A stretch of DNA of 64,000 nucleotides from Pseudovirgaria hyperparasitica (GCF_010093815.1 NW_022985560.1:369501-433500), one strand, 5' to 3'; shown: positions 25,814 through 36,736, numbered from the stretch's first letter. Made by a program: numbers and translations. Notes: a model not told the origin generated them from the letters alone.

Positions 25814-26211
25814 ATAGGTATATAGTTACCCTCGGTAATATCGCTATATAGCCTTTTCTATTATACCGGTAGGGGTATATCCGGTATATACCGGGGTATA
25901 TCGGTGCCTAAGGCCGCCATATTTATTAGTTAAGGGCTACCCTTAACTAATAAAAGGGGGTCGGCGTATTGGCGTTCTAGTAGCGTGGTCCGTGTCTCTA
26001 TCTCCGTGAGGATTTTAAGAGGGTATATATATATCTTTATACGGCGATAACGTCTTGGTTTCGACGCTATACGTATATGCGTATAGTAGTAGTTGGTATA
26101 CTCGGTATACTCTATCGATTAAGGTATGTATCTCGCTGTATTACCCCGAATGGACCAAGTTAGCCTCTTAGGGATCCTTATTCCTAATATTTTTAATATC
26201 TCTATAGAGAT
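25814..26211 (-). mobile_element. LINE, 5' part (relic)
   Basis: This 398-bp stretch lies between the 5' end of element A and the right copy of the 19-bp target duplication. Its position makes it the 5' end of the LINE that continues at 14,403. It contains palindrome copy 6 and no coding signal. The assignment rests on the duplication and on the continuity of element B, not on protein similarity. Confidence 0.5.
25923..25953. repeat. 31-bp palindrome, copy 6
   Basis: A full palindrome with TTATTAGTTAAGGGC arms and central GGGCTACCC, flanked by bases that differ from those at the other copies. Confidence 0.9.
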
Positions 26212-26230
26212 TTCGGTTAGAACTATAATA
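26212..26230. repeat. Right target-site duplication of the LINE
   Basis: The same 19 bases as at 9,466-9,484. Beyond it the integrase tail of element B resumes. Confidence 0.75.
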
Positions 26231-27110
26231 CATAGTTCTTAGAGACTTAGTTTAAAGTAGAACGACCTAATATTAAAGTAATAGAAATTACTATAGAACT
26301 ATTCTAAACGTAAAGAAGCGTTATAAAGTTACTATAAGATACTATGAATTATAGTAAATCGCACTATAATAAGGGTAGAAAACCTATGATCTTTAATGTT
26401 AGGGATAAAGTTTTACTAAATAGTAAGAATATTCGTAGTATTAGGCTAAAGAAGAAGCTTAACTATATAATAATAGATCTATATAAGATTACTCGTGTAA
26501 TTAATAACTAGGCGTACGAGTTATAACTCCCTCCTATATTAAAGATATATAATATATTCTATATTACGCTTCTCGAGCTATTTTATACCTTATTATTACC
26601 GGATTATTCTAAATAGATACTATATAAAGTAGTTACGTAAGAAGGTATAGATATCTATAAAGTTAAGTAGATACTTAGCTAGTAACGCGCCAAAGATAGT
26701 ACGTGACTATATAAAATTCGTTAGAAAGAATATAATCCTAATAAAGATACTTAGGAACCTATAATAAACATTAGTAAAGTAGCGATATTAGTATATAAGT
26801 AGCGATTAGTAAAGGAAGCCGCGGAATCGTAGAGAATTATACTAAAGTACAGCGATTCGACGTTTTTTAGTATAGTTTAGCGCCGAGAACGGCTGTCTAA
26901 AAGGAAGAAGGTAAAAGAGATATAGATCTTTAAAACATTCTAAGGAATTAAGGAACTTCCTTAGAAAGTTCAAACTTAGAACTTTAAAAATTTAACTAAA
27001 AAAGAGACTTAGAAAAATAATTTACTAAGAGAAATAGATATCGAAAATCGGTATAGATCGGTATAGATTACTAAAGAGATTAAAGAAGTTATTATTAAAG
27101 AAAGATAAAA
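26231..27110 (+). mobile_element. Ty3/gypsy element B, right part (integrase tail, relic)
   Basis: This continues element B after the inserted block. Decayed coding sequence resembles the chromovirus integrase tail: a GDKVLL-like segment, then a segment like the usual KIHPVFHVSLLEP followed by polar sequence to about 27,110. It is broken by many changes. Confidence 0.7.
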
Positions 27111-28491
27111 TTAAGAAAGCTAAAAGAAAATATAAAGATCTATATAGATCTATATAAACTCGCACTAATCTATCTAGAAGAAGTAAGATCGCTTTAAAAT
27201 TAAAACCGAAAAACCAAAAACGCTAGATAAAAGAGATATATTAGTACTAATTAGTATAGATCTAAACTAATTAAGTCGGAGTAGGAGTAGAAGTACTAAT
27301 TACCGCGATAGTTATATCTAATTCCTTCCGCTAGTTCTTATTTAGCATAGTATAGAGCTTTATAATATAAGTCTCTAGCCTTTCGTTCTAACGCTATAAA
27401 TTCTATATAACGCGTCTTATAGCTATAAACTCCTCTATAGAAACCTATAGAGCGGCGGGACCCGGGATAGAGAGGGACGGACCGGCGCGGGTATACTAAG
27501 AATTATATAAATCAGCGAAAAGATTTAACGATTAGTATAGAACTATATACCTTTAGTATAGAAACTTCTAGATTAGAGCTATCTTCTCTAAATTTACGGC
27601 TCTTTAGTATATACGAGGAAGGAACCTTAGCCTTTTTACTAGAACCTTTTCTAGGAATTCTAATATCGCTGGTATATAGAAAGAAGTCCGAAGTGGTAGA
27701 GATTTTAGTACTATTATAGAGATTAATATATATTAGTAAGAATCTATAACGATTTAAGAAAAACGATATTACCTAGTAATCGCGGTAATAATAGCTATAG
27801 TAGATTCCGATAAATCCTTACGGATCTTATTAGAATCGTACTCCTAGATATAACTCTTACCTTAGATATATAGCTTATAGAAAGCCTTCTCTAAGGCGTT
27901 ACGATCGGTAGTACTACACTTCTTATTAGTAGGGATTACTAGAGGCCTAGTAGTAATCTATACTAATATAAGTAAATCTACGTAAAGTTCTTCGAACTTA
28001 CTTAAATATCTATAAGTAATAACGCTTCTTAGTTATATAAGTACTATATATTATAGATTTAGTACTACCGTAAGTAATATATAACGGAAAGCGATAACCA
28101 TAATAATATATAGCTAGATTATTAGAGCCCGGCCTAGGTCGGGGTAGATTAATAGCTTTCGATATATCGGTAACGTATATAAGATAGGGATTATTCGAAG
28201 GCGCCTATTTCCGCGCTAATTACTTTAGAGTATTAAGATTTCAGGAAACTATATTAAGATTATTATTAATTTATATAGATTATTATAAATTATATTATTA
28301 CTAGCTAAGGACGGTACGAAAATTAGTAAATTACGTAAATCATACTAAATTATAGTAAATCTATATAAATCTATATCTATAAGGATCGGGTGATATACCT
28401 AATAATCTAAAAAACTCTATAAAGAGTTAAGAAGTTTTTTAAAGAAAGGAATATTTCTAAGAAAAGATTTTAATATAGGTAGTACCCGGGC

Positions 28492-28534
28492 TTATCTAAT
28501 TATATTACGTGATACGCTAGGCCTAATTAGATAA
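28492..28534. repeat. Inverted repeat, 11-bp arms
   Basis: TTATCTAATTA at 28,492-28,502 and its inverse at 28,524-28,534 flank a 21-bp loop that contains TACGTGATACGCTAGG. It lies at the left end of the candidate LTR. Confidence 0.55.
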
Positions 28535-30109
28535 TCTTACCTATATAAGAAGTTAAGATAGATAAAATCTAGTTAGTTAGGAAAACGCTTATATAAATCT
28601 TAGATTAGTAAATATTAGTAAGTATCTAAGACGAAGCGTAGAGAACGACTAAGGTCTTATGAGACTTAGAATAGGGATATAGAGATAGATAATAATCTAG
28701 GTCGCTAAGGGTAGCTTCCTAGAGGGAAGGGATAATTATTAGAACTTAGCCTTAGATAGGACCCGACCTATATATACCTTAGCTAATAGAGTTAGGAGGT
28801 AACGTAAAGGGCGGTAAATAGTCACATGCTAGATAGATCGGCGTCCCTTTATATATATACTCTTAGATTTCTACCGAAAGAGTTCGGTAGTAATTCGTTC
28901 TATAATAGAATACACTCTATTATTCTATCTAACTATACTACTATCTAATAACCCTATTCTTACACTAGGCCTAGTCGCGTTATTTAGCCCTATCGCTAAA
29001 ATATTAGAGAAGAAATTTAGTGAACGTGTCCTAGTTATAGGTATCCTTAGAATATTTAATTCGGTATACTATCTAACGTTCTAAAGGCGTCGGGTTAAGG
29101 TAGTTCTAGGCGAATCTAATTTTATTACTATCGTTCGTGAATAGATAGAAGAATCAGCTATATTAGTAAGTCTATATATAGAAACTCTTTCTACTTTTAC
29201 TATTAAAGTAAGGTAGTTTCTTAGGTTAGAGTAATTAGGATAGTAGTAGACTAGGATAGATTATTTTAGTTAGTATAGGTCTATATAAATATAGATTAGT
29301 TATTACTAGAACTAAAGCGCGTAATATAGCTTTAAGTCTTATAGTACGTCCTTAAGCTTCGTCGAGTTCGTATAGTTATTACTTAAGTTAAATCTATTAT
29401 TACCTCTCTTTATATAGTCTAGTATATATATTATTATAAGGTATAGTTAATATTAGATAATTCTAATAGATTAACTCGTTAATATTAATAAGATCTAGCC
29501 TTATATTAAGGTTAGATCTAGTATAGTTCGAACTAGACTAAGATAGAGTATAATAGACTCTATCCTTGTATTCTATAATATCTTCTATAGTTATATAGAA
29601 TATTATACGAGTTATTAGTATAATAGTCTATAAGATATAGTTATTAGTAGGGGTAGTTATAGATAGACTATTCTCCTCGTTTAGATTAGGAGAAGGTCTA
29701 CTATAAGAGGCGGTACCATGAGTATTATAATAAGTAGTTAGAGCTATTTCTATAAACTACCGTCGTGCTATATAAAGAGAAATTAAAATATAAGGATTAT
29801 AGACGTAGGATAGTAGTCTAATAGATTATAGGAGGATTCGGGAATATATTTAAAAGGGTAGTCTACTCTTCTAATAAGGTTAATTCCTAAAGAGTAGGAA
29901 TTAAGTATATACGGCCTACTTATATAGTAGTCTTACTTATTCTAGCTAGCTTACCCTAGGTCTACCTATTACGGACCGTACTAGACTATAGTATTCTAGT
30001 TAAGTCTATTCTAGTGTTAGCCCTAATAATATTCCTCCTTATATATTCTAGATCCTTCTCTTAATTAATAATAGGAATCTTCTAGACCTCTAGATATACA
30101 TATATATTC

Positions 30110-30270
30110 TATAGCTCTAGTAGTTTCCTTAGAATAGAATAGAGTAGAGTAGAACTCTATAGAACTTATAGATTCTATAGTAGAATCTAATAGAACTCTA
30201 TAGAAGTTCATGTTTTCTAAAGACCTCTAGAAGTTTCTAGAGGGTTCTAGAAACTTCTATAAGAGTATAG
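30110..30270. repeat. Short-motif repeat cluster next to the compartment border
   Basis: Repeated AGAACTCTATAGAA-like and TCTAGAAGTTTCTAGA-like motifs, partly palindromic, lie about 120 bp before the border with gene-rich DNA. No function can be read from them. Confidence 0.45.
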
Positions 30271-30390
30271 AGTATTTATATATATAAGTAGATAATATTA
30301 GTAATATTAATTACTAATATTAAGCTATTCCTAATAAGGAAATACCTTATAGAAACTTATTAGATATAGTAGAGGTTAAGTTTATAGTTA

Positions 30391-30706
30391 TAAGGTCAAT
30401 AAGGGGCCAAAAACTCAACAACATGTGCGTCTAAATTAGTCTGCTGAGTGGTGCAACGATTCACGGTGGCACTCGATACGTTGTGGAATGACCCCAAAGA
30501 TCATGCTTGTTGATGGCTGTGGTAAGCGGGACATATGAGTTGACGAACATGTGGAGTGTGTGCGTGAGGCATTGGCCCCAGGATCTGGGTTATATATATT
30601 GTGATCGGATGCATATATACTTATAGCATTCGCAGTCGTGCGAACCATCTTACTTATCCTCTCACTATGGTGCAACCCTAGGTCCTTCGTCAAATCATCA
30701 ACATCC
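30391..30706. other. Intergenic, start of gene-rich DNA
   Basis: Normal dinucleotide use begins here (CAACAACATGTGC). It holds the 3' flank of the acyltransferase gene. I see no gene. Confidence 0.5.
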
Positions 30707-32577
30707 TCATTTTGACTTTCTCAGCTCCTCGACCTTCTCGTTCAGTTTTGCTTTCATGTCTTCGAGCCCCATTTGCGGACCGCCTTCCTTCTTCCTCCTC
30801 TCGATCTCCTGTTGCACCTCCTCTATGACCGCTTGAATCTCCTTCTCCGGATCGTCGGGCAGACCTAAGGCTCCAGGTCTCTCTGCACTCTGCGTTCTCT
30901 TTAGTTCCGCGCCCTTGTTTCTCTTCTTGAGCTGCTTCATAAGGTAAACTTTCCCAGGAGAATTTAGGAAACCAAATGAACAAGCAACACCGACGATAGT
31001 GTACAGGTAGACTCGTATCCACACCGTGAGAGAGGCGTGCATGGTGAGGAGAATAAAAGGTGAGACAGTGAATGAAAATGCTAGTTGGGTAACAAGGTAG
31101 GTTAGGACATCGTAGTAGCGCTTGGACGGGAGTTCTTTTAGGCCGTCTGGTGAGAAGAAGAATGGGCGAACAAGACGACGAACATCTGGTTTTAAAAGTT
31201 AGTACTGTAGCTTCGGTCAGCATGGAAGTAGGACTTACTCTTTGCGATCATTTGCAGGAATGCAGCAAGGACAAATGCCAAGTAGTAACCTGGGTAGAAA
31301 CCGTGCCAAAATGCACTTGTTACAAAGGTCGCAAGAGTAGCCCGACTGCCTGGCTTTTTGCCTTTCGGCGTGACACGCAGATACATGTAATTTCGAAGCC
31401 AGTGACTTGTGTTGATGTTCCAATTCCCAAGGTATGCGTGTGCGTTTTGAGCGGTCTCAATATCCCAAGGGCGCACGTTTTGTAGGCGATTCCAGTCGGC
31501 ACGTCCTGTTTTGACATCAACTCCTTTGTAACCTATCCCTGAAAGTATACAAGCTCCTTCTGTCAAGGTCCAGACACCATAATACTTCATTCGAGTTGTA
31601 ACTCCAAGCATATGTAGGATCCATACTCGCCGAAAGAAGTTGTACTTCATGTAGTCCGGACCAAGGAGGAAGTCAGGGTAGTACATTCCCGAAAACTGAA
31701 GGAAGAGTAGAATCCATCCCAGACCTTGAGCCATCTTGAACATTGCGGGTGTTCCACTGCGGGGGATCTTTCTCTTCTTCCGTGTTGGAGGCGCTTTTGA
31801 TGGGTCCATTCCAGCTGGAATCTCAAACATCGTGGAGCTGATGTATTTGTGGTACTCTTGGAAGTCAAAGGCTGGGCCGGCCATAAGTGACGGAAAGAAG
31901 AGTACGTATCCCGCGTAATCAAGAATATCAGGTAGCTTTCGAACAGCTCGCTCTTTCTGGAATTCAGACAGCTCGCTTTCGGGTAACTTTCCATCTTGTA
32001 CGTTCCAAGCGAACGCAGTAAGCTTCATGACCAGGACCATCTGCGCGCCAGTGATGTCAACGTTCGAAGGCGCGTTCTGAAATTGGCGGTGGAGCTGGTT
32101 CACCGACATGTGACCCATGATGAAGACAAAGTTGACCCATGGCATATAAGGACTATCAAGATATGCAGACAGAAGGTAAGTTCCAGCAGAGCTTATAAAT
32201 AGTGTGCGAAGGCCACTCCAGAGATCGAACAAGCCGACGAGGTAGAAGAGCGCGACGCTATGGAAATATTGAGCACACATCTCTTTGTGGGAGGATATGA
32301 TCTACCTGATGATGAACAGGTTCTTTTGCCATGGCTTCTGGTCCGGAATTCGCTTCAGAAGACCAGCCAGTGGATAAGAGATAAGGAAGGATGTGATAAG
32401 CTTCACTGCACAGTTTTAGGGTTGATTGTCAGAGGCAGGGACAGGGACTCTCCGTACGCTCATCAGTCGAAGACCCTATTGCGTTTCCGAGGTATTCGAA
32501 TGCTTTACATGCTATCAGTTACGTACTGAATGAGATATTAATGGAGGTAACTTACGGACATTGATATAAGGAAGCAT
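30707..32577 (-). CDS. ALE1: Lysophospholipid acyltransferase, MBOAT family (Ale1/Lpt1-like)
   Basis: It acylates lysophospholipids in the ER membrane (Lands cycle). I read five exons: 32,577-32,556, 32,502-32,458, 32,405-32,306, 32,257-31,239 and 31,185-30,707, giving 554 aa, close to other fungal members. All phases fit, and intron 4 has a perfect TACTAAC branch site before CCAG. The start is MLPYINVPFEYLG, and the segment STDELKLI is typical of the family's N-terminus. Several hydrophobic segments follow. The MBOAT motifs are present: NWNINTSHWLRNYMYLR, then TSAFWHGFYPGYYLAF, where H is the presumed catalytic histidine. A charged coiled tail ends in RKSK, compatible with a dilysine-type ER signal. 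It is divergent from CWC27 across 343 bp. The family is firm. Exon 1 (22 nt) rests on splice signals and family match. Confidence 0.9.
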
Positions 32578-32920
32578 TTTTGTGAATTGGATATAGAGGG
32601 ACGGTTGGAACGACTAGAGAAGGTGCTTAGACGTCAGCAAATGATCGAGAGCAGTATCGCCATGATCATGCGAACGTCGGATATCGTAAAACTACTTCTC
32701 TCCCGAGTCCGAGTCGAAACACAAAAGAAATAGACAGCATCCCGCCAAGGTACAAGACCCTGGTGACGTCGTGTCACTTGGTGCGCTAGGAGAAGCTTGG
32801 CTTGGCGATCCAACAACACGTTCGCGAAAGTTGCACCGTGACAGGAGCAACTCCAGTGCTCTCGCGTCGCAACAAGCAAGTCACCCAGACGCATCTGGTC
32901 AGACCGTCTAAGCTGCAATC
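32578..32920. promoter_or_regulatory. Shared divergent promoter region, ALE1 / CWC27
   Basis: These 343 bp separate two genes transcribed away from each other. No clear TATA box or known site stands out. Confidence 0.5.
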
Positions 32921-34456
32921 ATGGCTAGCACCTACAATGTCGAGCCACAGCCAACGGCCAAAGTCCTCCTCCAGACTACGACTGGTGATATTGAGCTCGA
33001 GCTGTTCGCGAAACAAATACCCAAAGCGTCGCGAAACTTCCTGCAGCACTGCCTCGATGGCTACTATGATGGTACAATATTCCATCGACTAGTTCCAAAC
33101 TTCGTCATTCAAGGGGGCGACCCAACAGGAACCGGCCAAGGCGGCGAGAGTAGTTTTGACGGCGAGCCATTCGAAGATGAATTCCACAGCAGGCTGAAGT
33201 TCAACAGGAGGGGTCTCTTGGGTATGGCAAATACTGGCAAAGATGACAATGGTAGTCAATTCTTCATTACACTGGCACCGACCCCGGAGCTCCAGAAGAC
33301 GAATACTATGTTTGGACGGGTGGTAGGAGATACGATTTACAATGTTATGAAGATGGGCGATGCGGATTTGGTAGCAGACTCAGATCGACCATTATATCCG
33401 CAGAAGATTACCGGTACGGAAATCTTACTTAACCCTTTCAGTGATATGGTCAAAAGAGTTAGAGTTGCTCAGCGGACAATCGAAGAGAAAAAGGAGAAGA
33501 AGAAACCGAAGAGGAAAGCTGGGAAAGCTCTACTTAGCTTTACTGGGGACGAGGGTGAAGAGGACGTTGCCGTCCCTGTTCCCAAAAAGCCCAAGTTCAA
33601 TCCAAAGCTGGTCAGCGGTGGAGGAGAGACCCCCGAGAAATGGAACAACACCTCAATCCCCAAAGCACCTGACGTGCCAAAACCTGCCAAAACTCACGAA
33701 AAGCCAAAAACAAATTCAAAAGCTCCTTTACGATCGCCCACTCCTCCGCCAGATCGCGCAAGGGCAGTCACGCAATCTACGCAACCTCAATCTATCTCCT
33801 CCTCCCGTTCTCCCACTCCCGAGCCTACTCGCAAGTCTGCACTAGAACGCACAAACGAGCAGATAGCAGCGCTTAAACAATCAATGAAGCGCAACACCAA
33901 TGTCGTACTAGGAGAACCTAGGAAGAAGTCAGCGCTTGAGGAATTTATCCCAGTGACTGCCACACGAGGTCGAAAGCGGCGACAAGGTGGAGCAGCAGTA
34001 GAAGAGAAGGGCGCATTGGCTATATTAGCAGCTTTCAAATCCAAGCTTGATGCAACACCTGCATCAGCCCCGAGTTCTGTGACAGCCGACCCAGAGCGTG
34101 AACCGCAGCAGAACGGCTCCGCGAATAACAATGGTAATACTGCAGATGATGATGAGGCACATCTCTGTGACTTACATTTTATTGCGAATTGTCAGTCTTG
34201 CTCGTCGTGGGATAAGGAAGATGCCAAGGACGACGCGGAAGACGATGATGCCAATTGGATGGGACATGCACTGACGTTCGATAAAGACCGATTAGGGAAA
34301 GACTTAGAATGGAAACGGAAAAACGAAGAGGAACTTGTGGTTATTGATCCTCGAGAGAAAGCCCGGGAATTGAAAGAAGGAAAGAGAGGGCGAGACGATA
34401 GAGGGAATCGAGGGCGAGAAAAAGGAAGCCATAGAGGTGGACGAGACCGGAGGTAG
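32921..34456 (+). CDS. CWC27: Spliceosomal cyclophilin Cwc27
   Basis: A nuclear cyclophilin-type protein of the activated spliceosome, where the family works with Cwc22. It is intronless, 511 aa, with ATG in a GCAATCATGG context. The cyclophilin domain spans about residues 10-170 and contains FHRLVPNFVIQGGDP and GSQFFITLAPTPELQ. The tryptophan that usually lines the active site is replaced by E in TPELQ, as in human CWC27, so isomerase activity may be weak. Then come a basic segment (EEKKEKKKPKRK), a long disordered Ser/Pro-rich middle, and a conserved C-terminal block with CDLHFIANCQSCSSW and WMGHALTFDKDRLGKD. It ends in an Arg/Gly/Asp-rich tail. Confidence 0.93.
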   Translation: MASTYNVEPQPTAKVLLQTTTGDIELELFAKQIPKASRNFLQHCLDGYYDGTIFHRLVPNFVIQGGDPTGTGQGGESSFDGEPFEDEFHSRLKFNRRGLLGMANTGKDDNGSQFFITLAPTPELQKTNTMFGRVVGDTIYNVMKMGDADLVADSDRPLYPQKITGTEILLNPFSDMVKRVRVAQRTIEEKKEKKKPKRKAGKALLSFTGDEGEEDVAVPVPKKPKFNPKLVSGGGETPEKWNNTSIPKAPDVPKPAKTHEKPKTNSKAPLRSPTPPPDRARAVTQSTQPQSISSSRSPTPEPTRKSALERTNEQIAALKQSMKRNTNVVLGEPRKKSALEEFIPVTATRGRKRRQGGAAVEEKGALAILAAFKSKLDATPASAPSSVTADPEREPQQNGSANNNGNTADDDEAHLCDLHFIANCQSCSSWDKEDAKDDAEDDDANWMGHALTFDKDRLGKDLEWKRKNEEELVVIDPREKARELKEGKRGRDDRGNRGREKGSHRGGRDRR

Positions 34457-35249
34457 ATAATAACTACAGAGGGCACAGATTTCGCAATATAAAGGTATCT
34501 ATATATTCACGCATCATAACTTTAAGATACCCTACACTAGTTGTAGGGGCGGGCTGGACAAGGTAGCTTGCTCATCTCACTAAGAGACATTTGATCACAA
34601 GTCACAGGCAATCGCTCATTAACGTCGTATCGTTGGACTTCAGAGGTTAGATCGAGACATGTAGACCTATAGAGGAGAGAAGCCACTCTTATATAGATGA
34701 GGTCCTCGCTAGTCAGATCGCCGACTATCCCCTGGTTTCCTAATCTCCTCGTTTCCCGTTTCCTCATTCCCTGATTCCCTGATTCCCTTGTTCTCTTGAA
34801 CGAATTCCTTTGACAATTCAAACACGTATCTTGCAGGCTCACATTCTCTCTCGTTGGCAGAGATAAATCCTACACCCCAAAGCTTTCCAGGTAGATCCAC
34901 AGCATGCAGATAGGTACACTCATCATTTGCCATACTCGTTGGCCACTCGTAGTATAATGCCCTTCAGTATCCTCTCAACACAAGCCTTGCTCGAATGCAG
35001 GTGCTTTCTCCTGCCAAATATTTACAACGGTTATAGTACTACCTAAAGGAAGACACCTACAACGCGATATGCGGCTGGCAGCGGTGGGGAAAAAAGTTTG
35101 CAAAACGGAGAAATCATTGTCATGGATTGAAAGTCGAAATTATGCGATCTTTCTACTCGTTGGAGGAATATTGCTATTACCATTGTAACGCATGAGACAT
35201 ACTATACGCCATCAAACTGTCGCTAGATCTCGTAGCTGTCTCCTCGCGC
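34457..35249. other. Convergent intergenic region with GATTCCCT repeat
   Basis: It lies between the 3' ends of CWC27 and RBG1. A short repeat of CCTGATTCCCTGATTCCC type sits at about 34,735-34,800. Minus-strand open frames at 34,537-34,933 contain this repeat and no recognisable domain, so I did not call a gene. Confidence 0.5.
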
Positions 35250-36736
35250 CTACTTCGCAACAATACTGACGACGTCCTCATCCGCCACAAGATGCCCCAA
35301 CCCAACCCGCTGCGGTACATGTCTCGCACTCGCCCCCCACACCAACGCATATTTGAACGTCTCCTTCAACGTCCTATGCACCTGATCACACACATCCTCA
35401 ATTGTGCTCCCGGATCGCACGATGAGCGCCTCGCTAAAGTCCGGGTCAATGCCTTTCCTCTTCGTGTATAAGCGCATAAGCCGTAATTCTTCCCAGCACC
35501 TCTCCACGACATCTTGGATCCCGAGATCAAGCTCGCACGACATGACGCAAGTATTGGGTTCCCGTGCGAGCTTGTCGAGGAAGTCGAGAGATACAGAATC
35601 GATTTTATTGTAGACATAGAGGCATTTTATGTACTTGCGGTGGTCCTTCATTATGACGTCGATGAAATCATCGACAGTCGCTAAGGGAGTGTTAGTCGAG
35701 AGAGGACTTGCTTACGCAAGGATAACATGCAAAGAGAGGGGATAGTTTACCGTTTTCGTCGCGCACGAGGACTTCAGCGTTTAGCATCTTGTAGTCTCGG
35801 AGGATGTTGTAGACGAGCTTTTCGTCGATATATTTGGGCGGAGCTTGGAAGGTGATTTTCATGCCACCGGCTTTTTTGGGCTTGAGATAGATATTCCTAG
35901 GCATCTTAGATCATAATTCTTCCTAACATGCACGCGCTGGTGGCTTACGGAGGCTCTCGGTTAAGTCGTATGCCCACGGCTTCCAATTCGGCTTCAAGCA
36001 GCGCACGTTGCTCAGCACGTTTCGTCGCATCGAGGACCATAACGATCAGATCGCTTGTCTACCGACATGATCAGCTCTCACAGTCCTATGATCCATTCCT
36101 GGTACGCGGCCTCACCTTCGCCGCCGAAATGACCTGTCGCCCACGACCTTTGCCCTCCGCTGCCCCCTCAATGATACCTGGTAAATCGAGCACCTGGATC
36201 TCTGCACCACCATACTCAAGCACGCCGGGAATCGCCGTCAGCGTTGTGAAGGAATACGCCGCGACTTCACTCTTCGTTTTGGTGATCTTTGACAGGAAAG
36301 TTGACTTTCCCACAGATGGGAAACCAACGAGTGCGATACGAGCATCGCCGCTTTTGCTGACGTCGAAGCCAGTACCGCCACCGCCACCAGCGCCTGGACC
36401 GGGTTCAAGAAGCTGCGCCCGGAGACGGGCAAGTTTCCTGATCAAGGTCAGTGAGAGGTCAACTCATAGAACGTTTCTCATAACGAACCCTTTGAGTAGA
36501 CCTAGATGGTATTCTAATGTGGGGATTTAGATAAGTGGACTCTCGTGCAAAGGTAGCTCTCCCATACCGGTGGCCTTGTTTTCTTTACAATGTTAGAACG
36601 TTTTCATGTTCAGGCTTCGATCACGTTACTTTGCGTCCTCCGCATCTCATCCTCAATCCTAGTGAAGGATTAGCTGATTGTGTTGCGCGGGGCAACATAC
36701 AACGTACTCCTTGATTTTCTCTGTGATATTCACCAT
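35250..36736 (-). CDS. RBG1: Developmentally regulated GTP-binding protein (DRG1/Rbg1)
   Basis: A translation-associated GTPase of the OBG/DRG group. I read eight exons: 36,736-36,708, 36,658-36,630, 36,582-36,568, 36,513-36,489, 36,437-36,116, 36,058-35,949, 35,896-35,751 and 35,680-35,250. They give 368 aa with all phases correct, the usual family length. The product starts [21 protein letters not shown]1 is [10 protein letters not shown]3 is [16 protein letters not shown] and G4 is YNKIDS. A C-terminal TGS domain follows ([17 protein letters not shown] to the end). Exon 3 is only 15 nt. It codes inside the conserved [19 protein letters not shown] helix, which supports it. The gene is divergent from the nitrilase gene. 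Confidence 0.93.

Larger units (their letters stand above)
27111..30390. repeat. Unassigned RIP-mutated repeat DNA
   Basis: This shows the same loss of CpA/TpG as the rest of the left part and no living gene. A minus-strand stretch at about 27,200-27,960 has weak coding character. A candidate LTR starts near 28,505 (TTACGTGATACGCTAGGCC), has a TATA-like run near 28,850 and ends near 28,970. It could be the 3' LTR of element B, but no second copy exists in the window to test this. Confidence 0.5.

Noticed and set aside
30436-31223. Minus-strand open frames of 85 and 177 codons downstream of and over the last ALE1 exon
   Set aside because: One overlaps the last ALE1 exon in another frame. The other is low in complexity and has no domain.
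35904-35904. Internal ATG (MPRNIYL) as a separate small gene
   Set aside because: It lies in an RBG1 intron just before the CCTAG acceptor. The following codons are exon 7 of RBG1.
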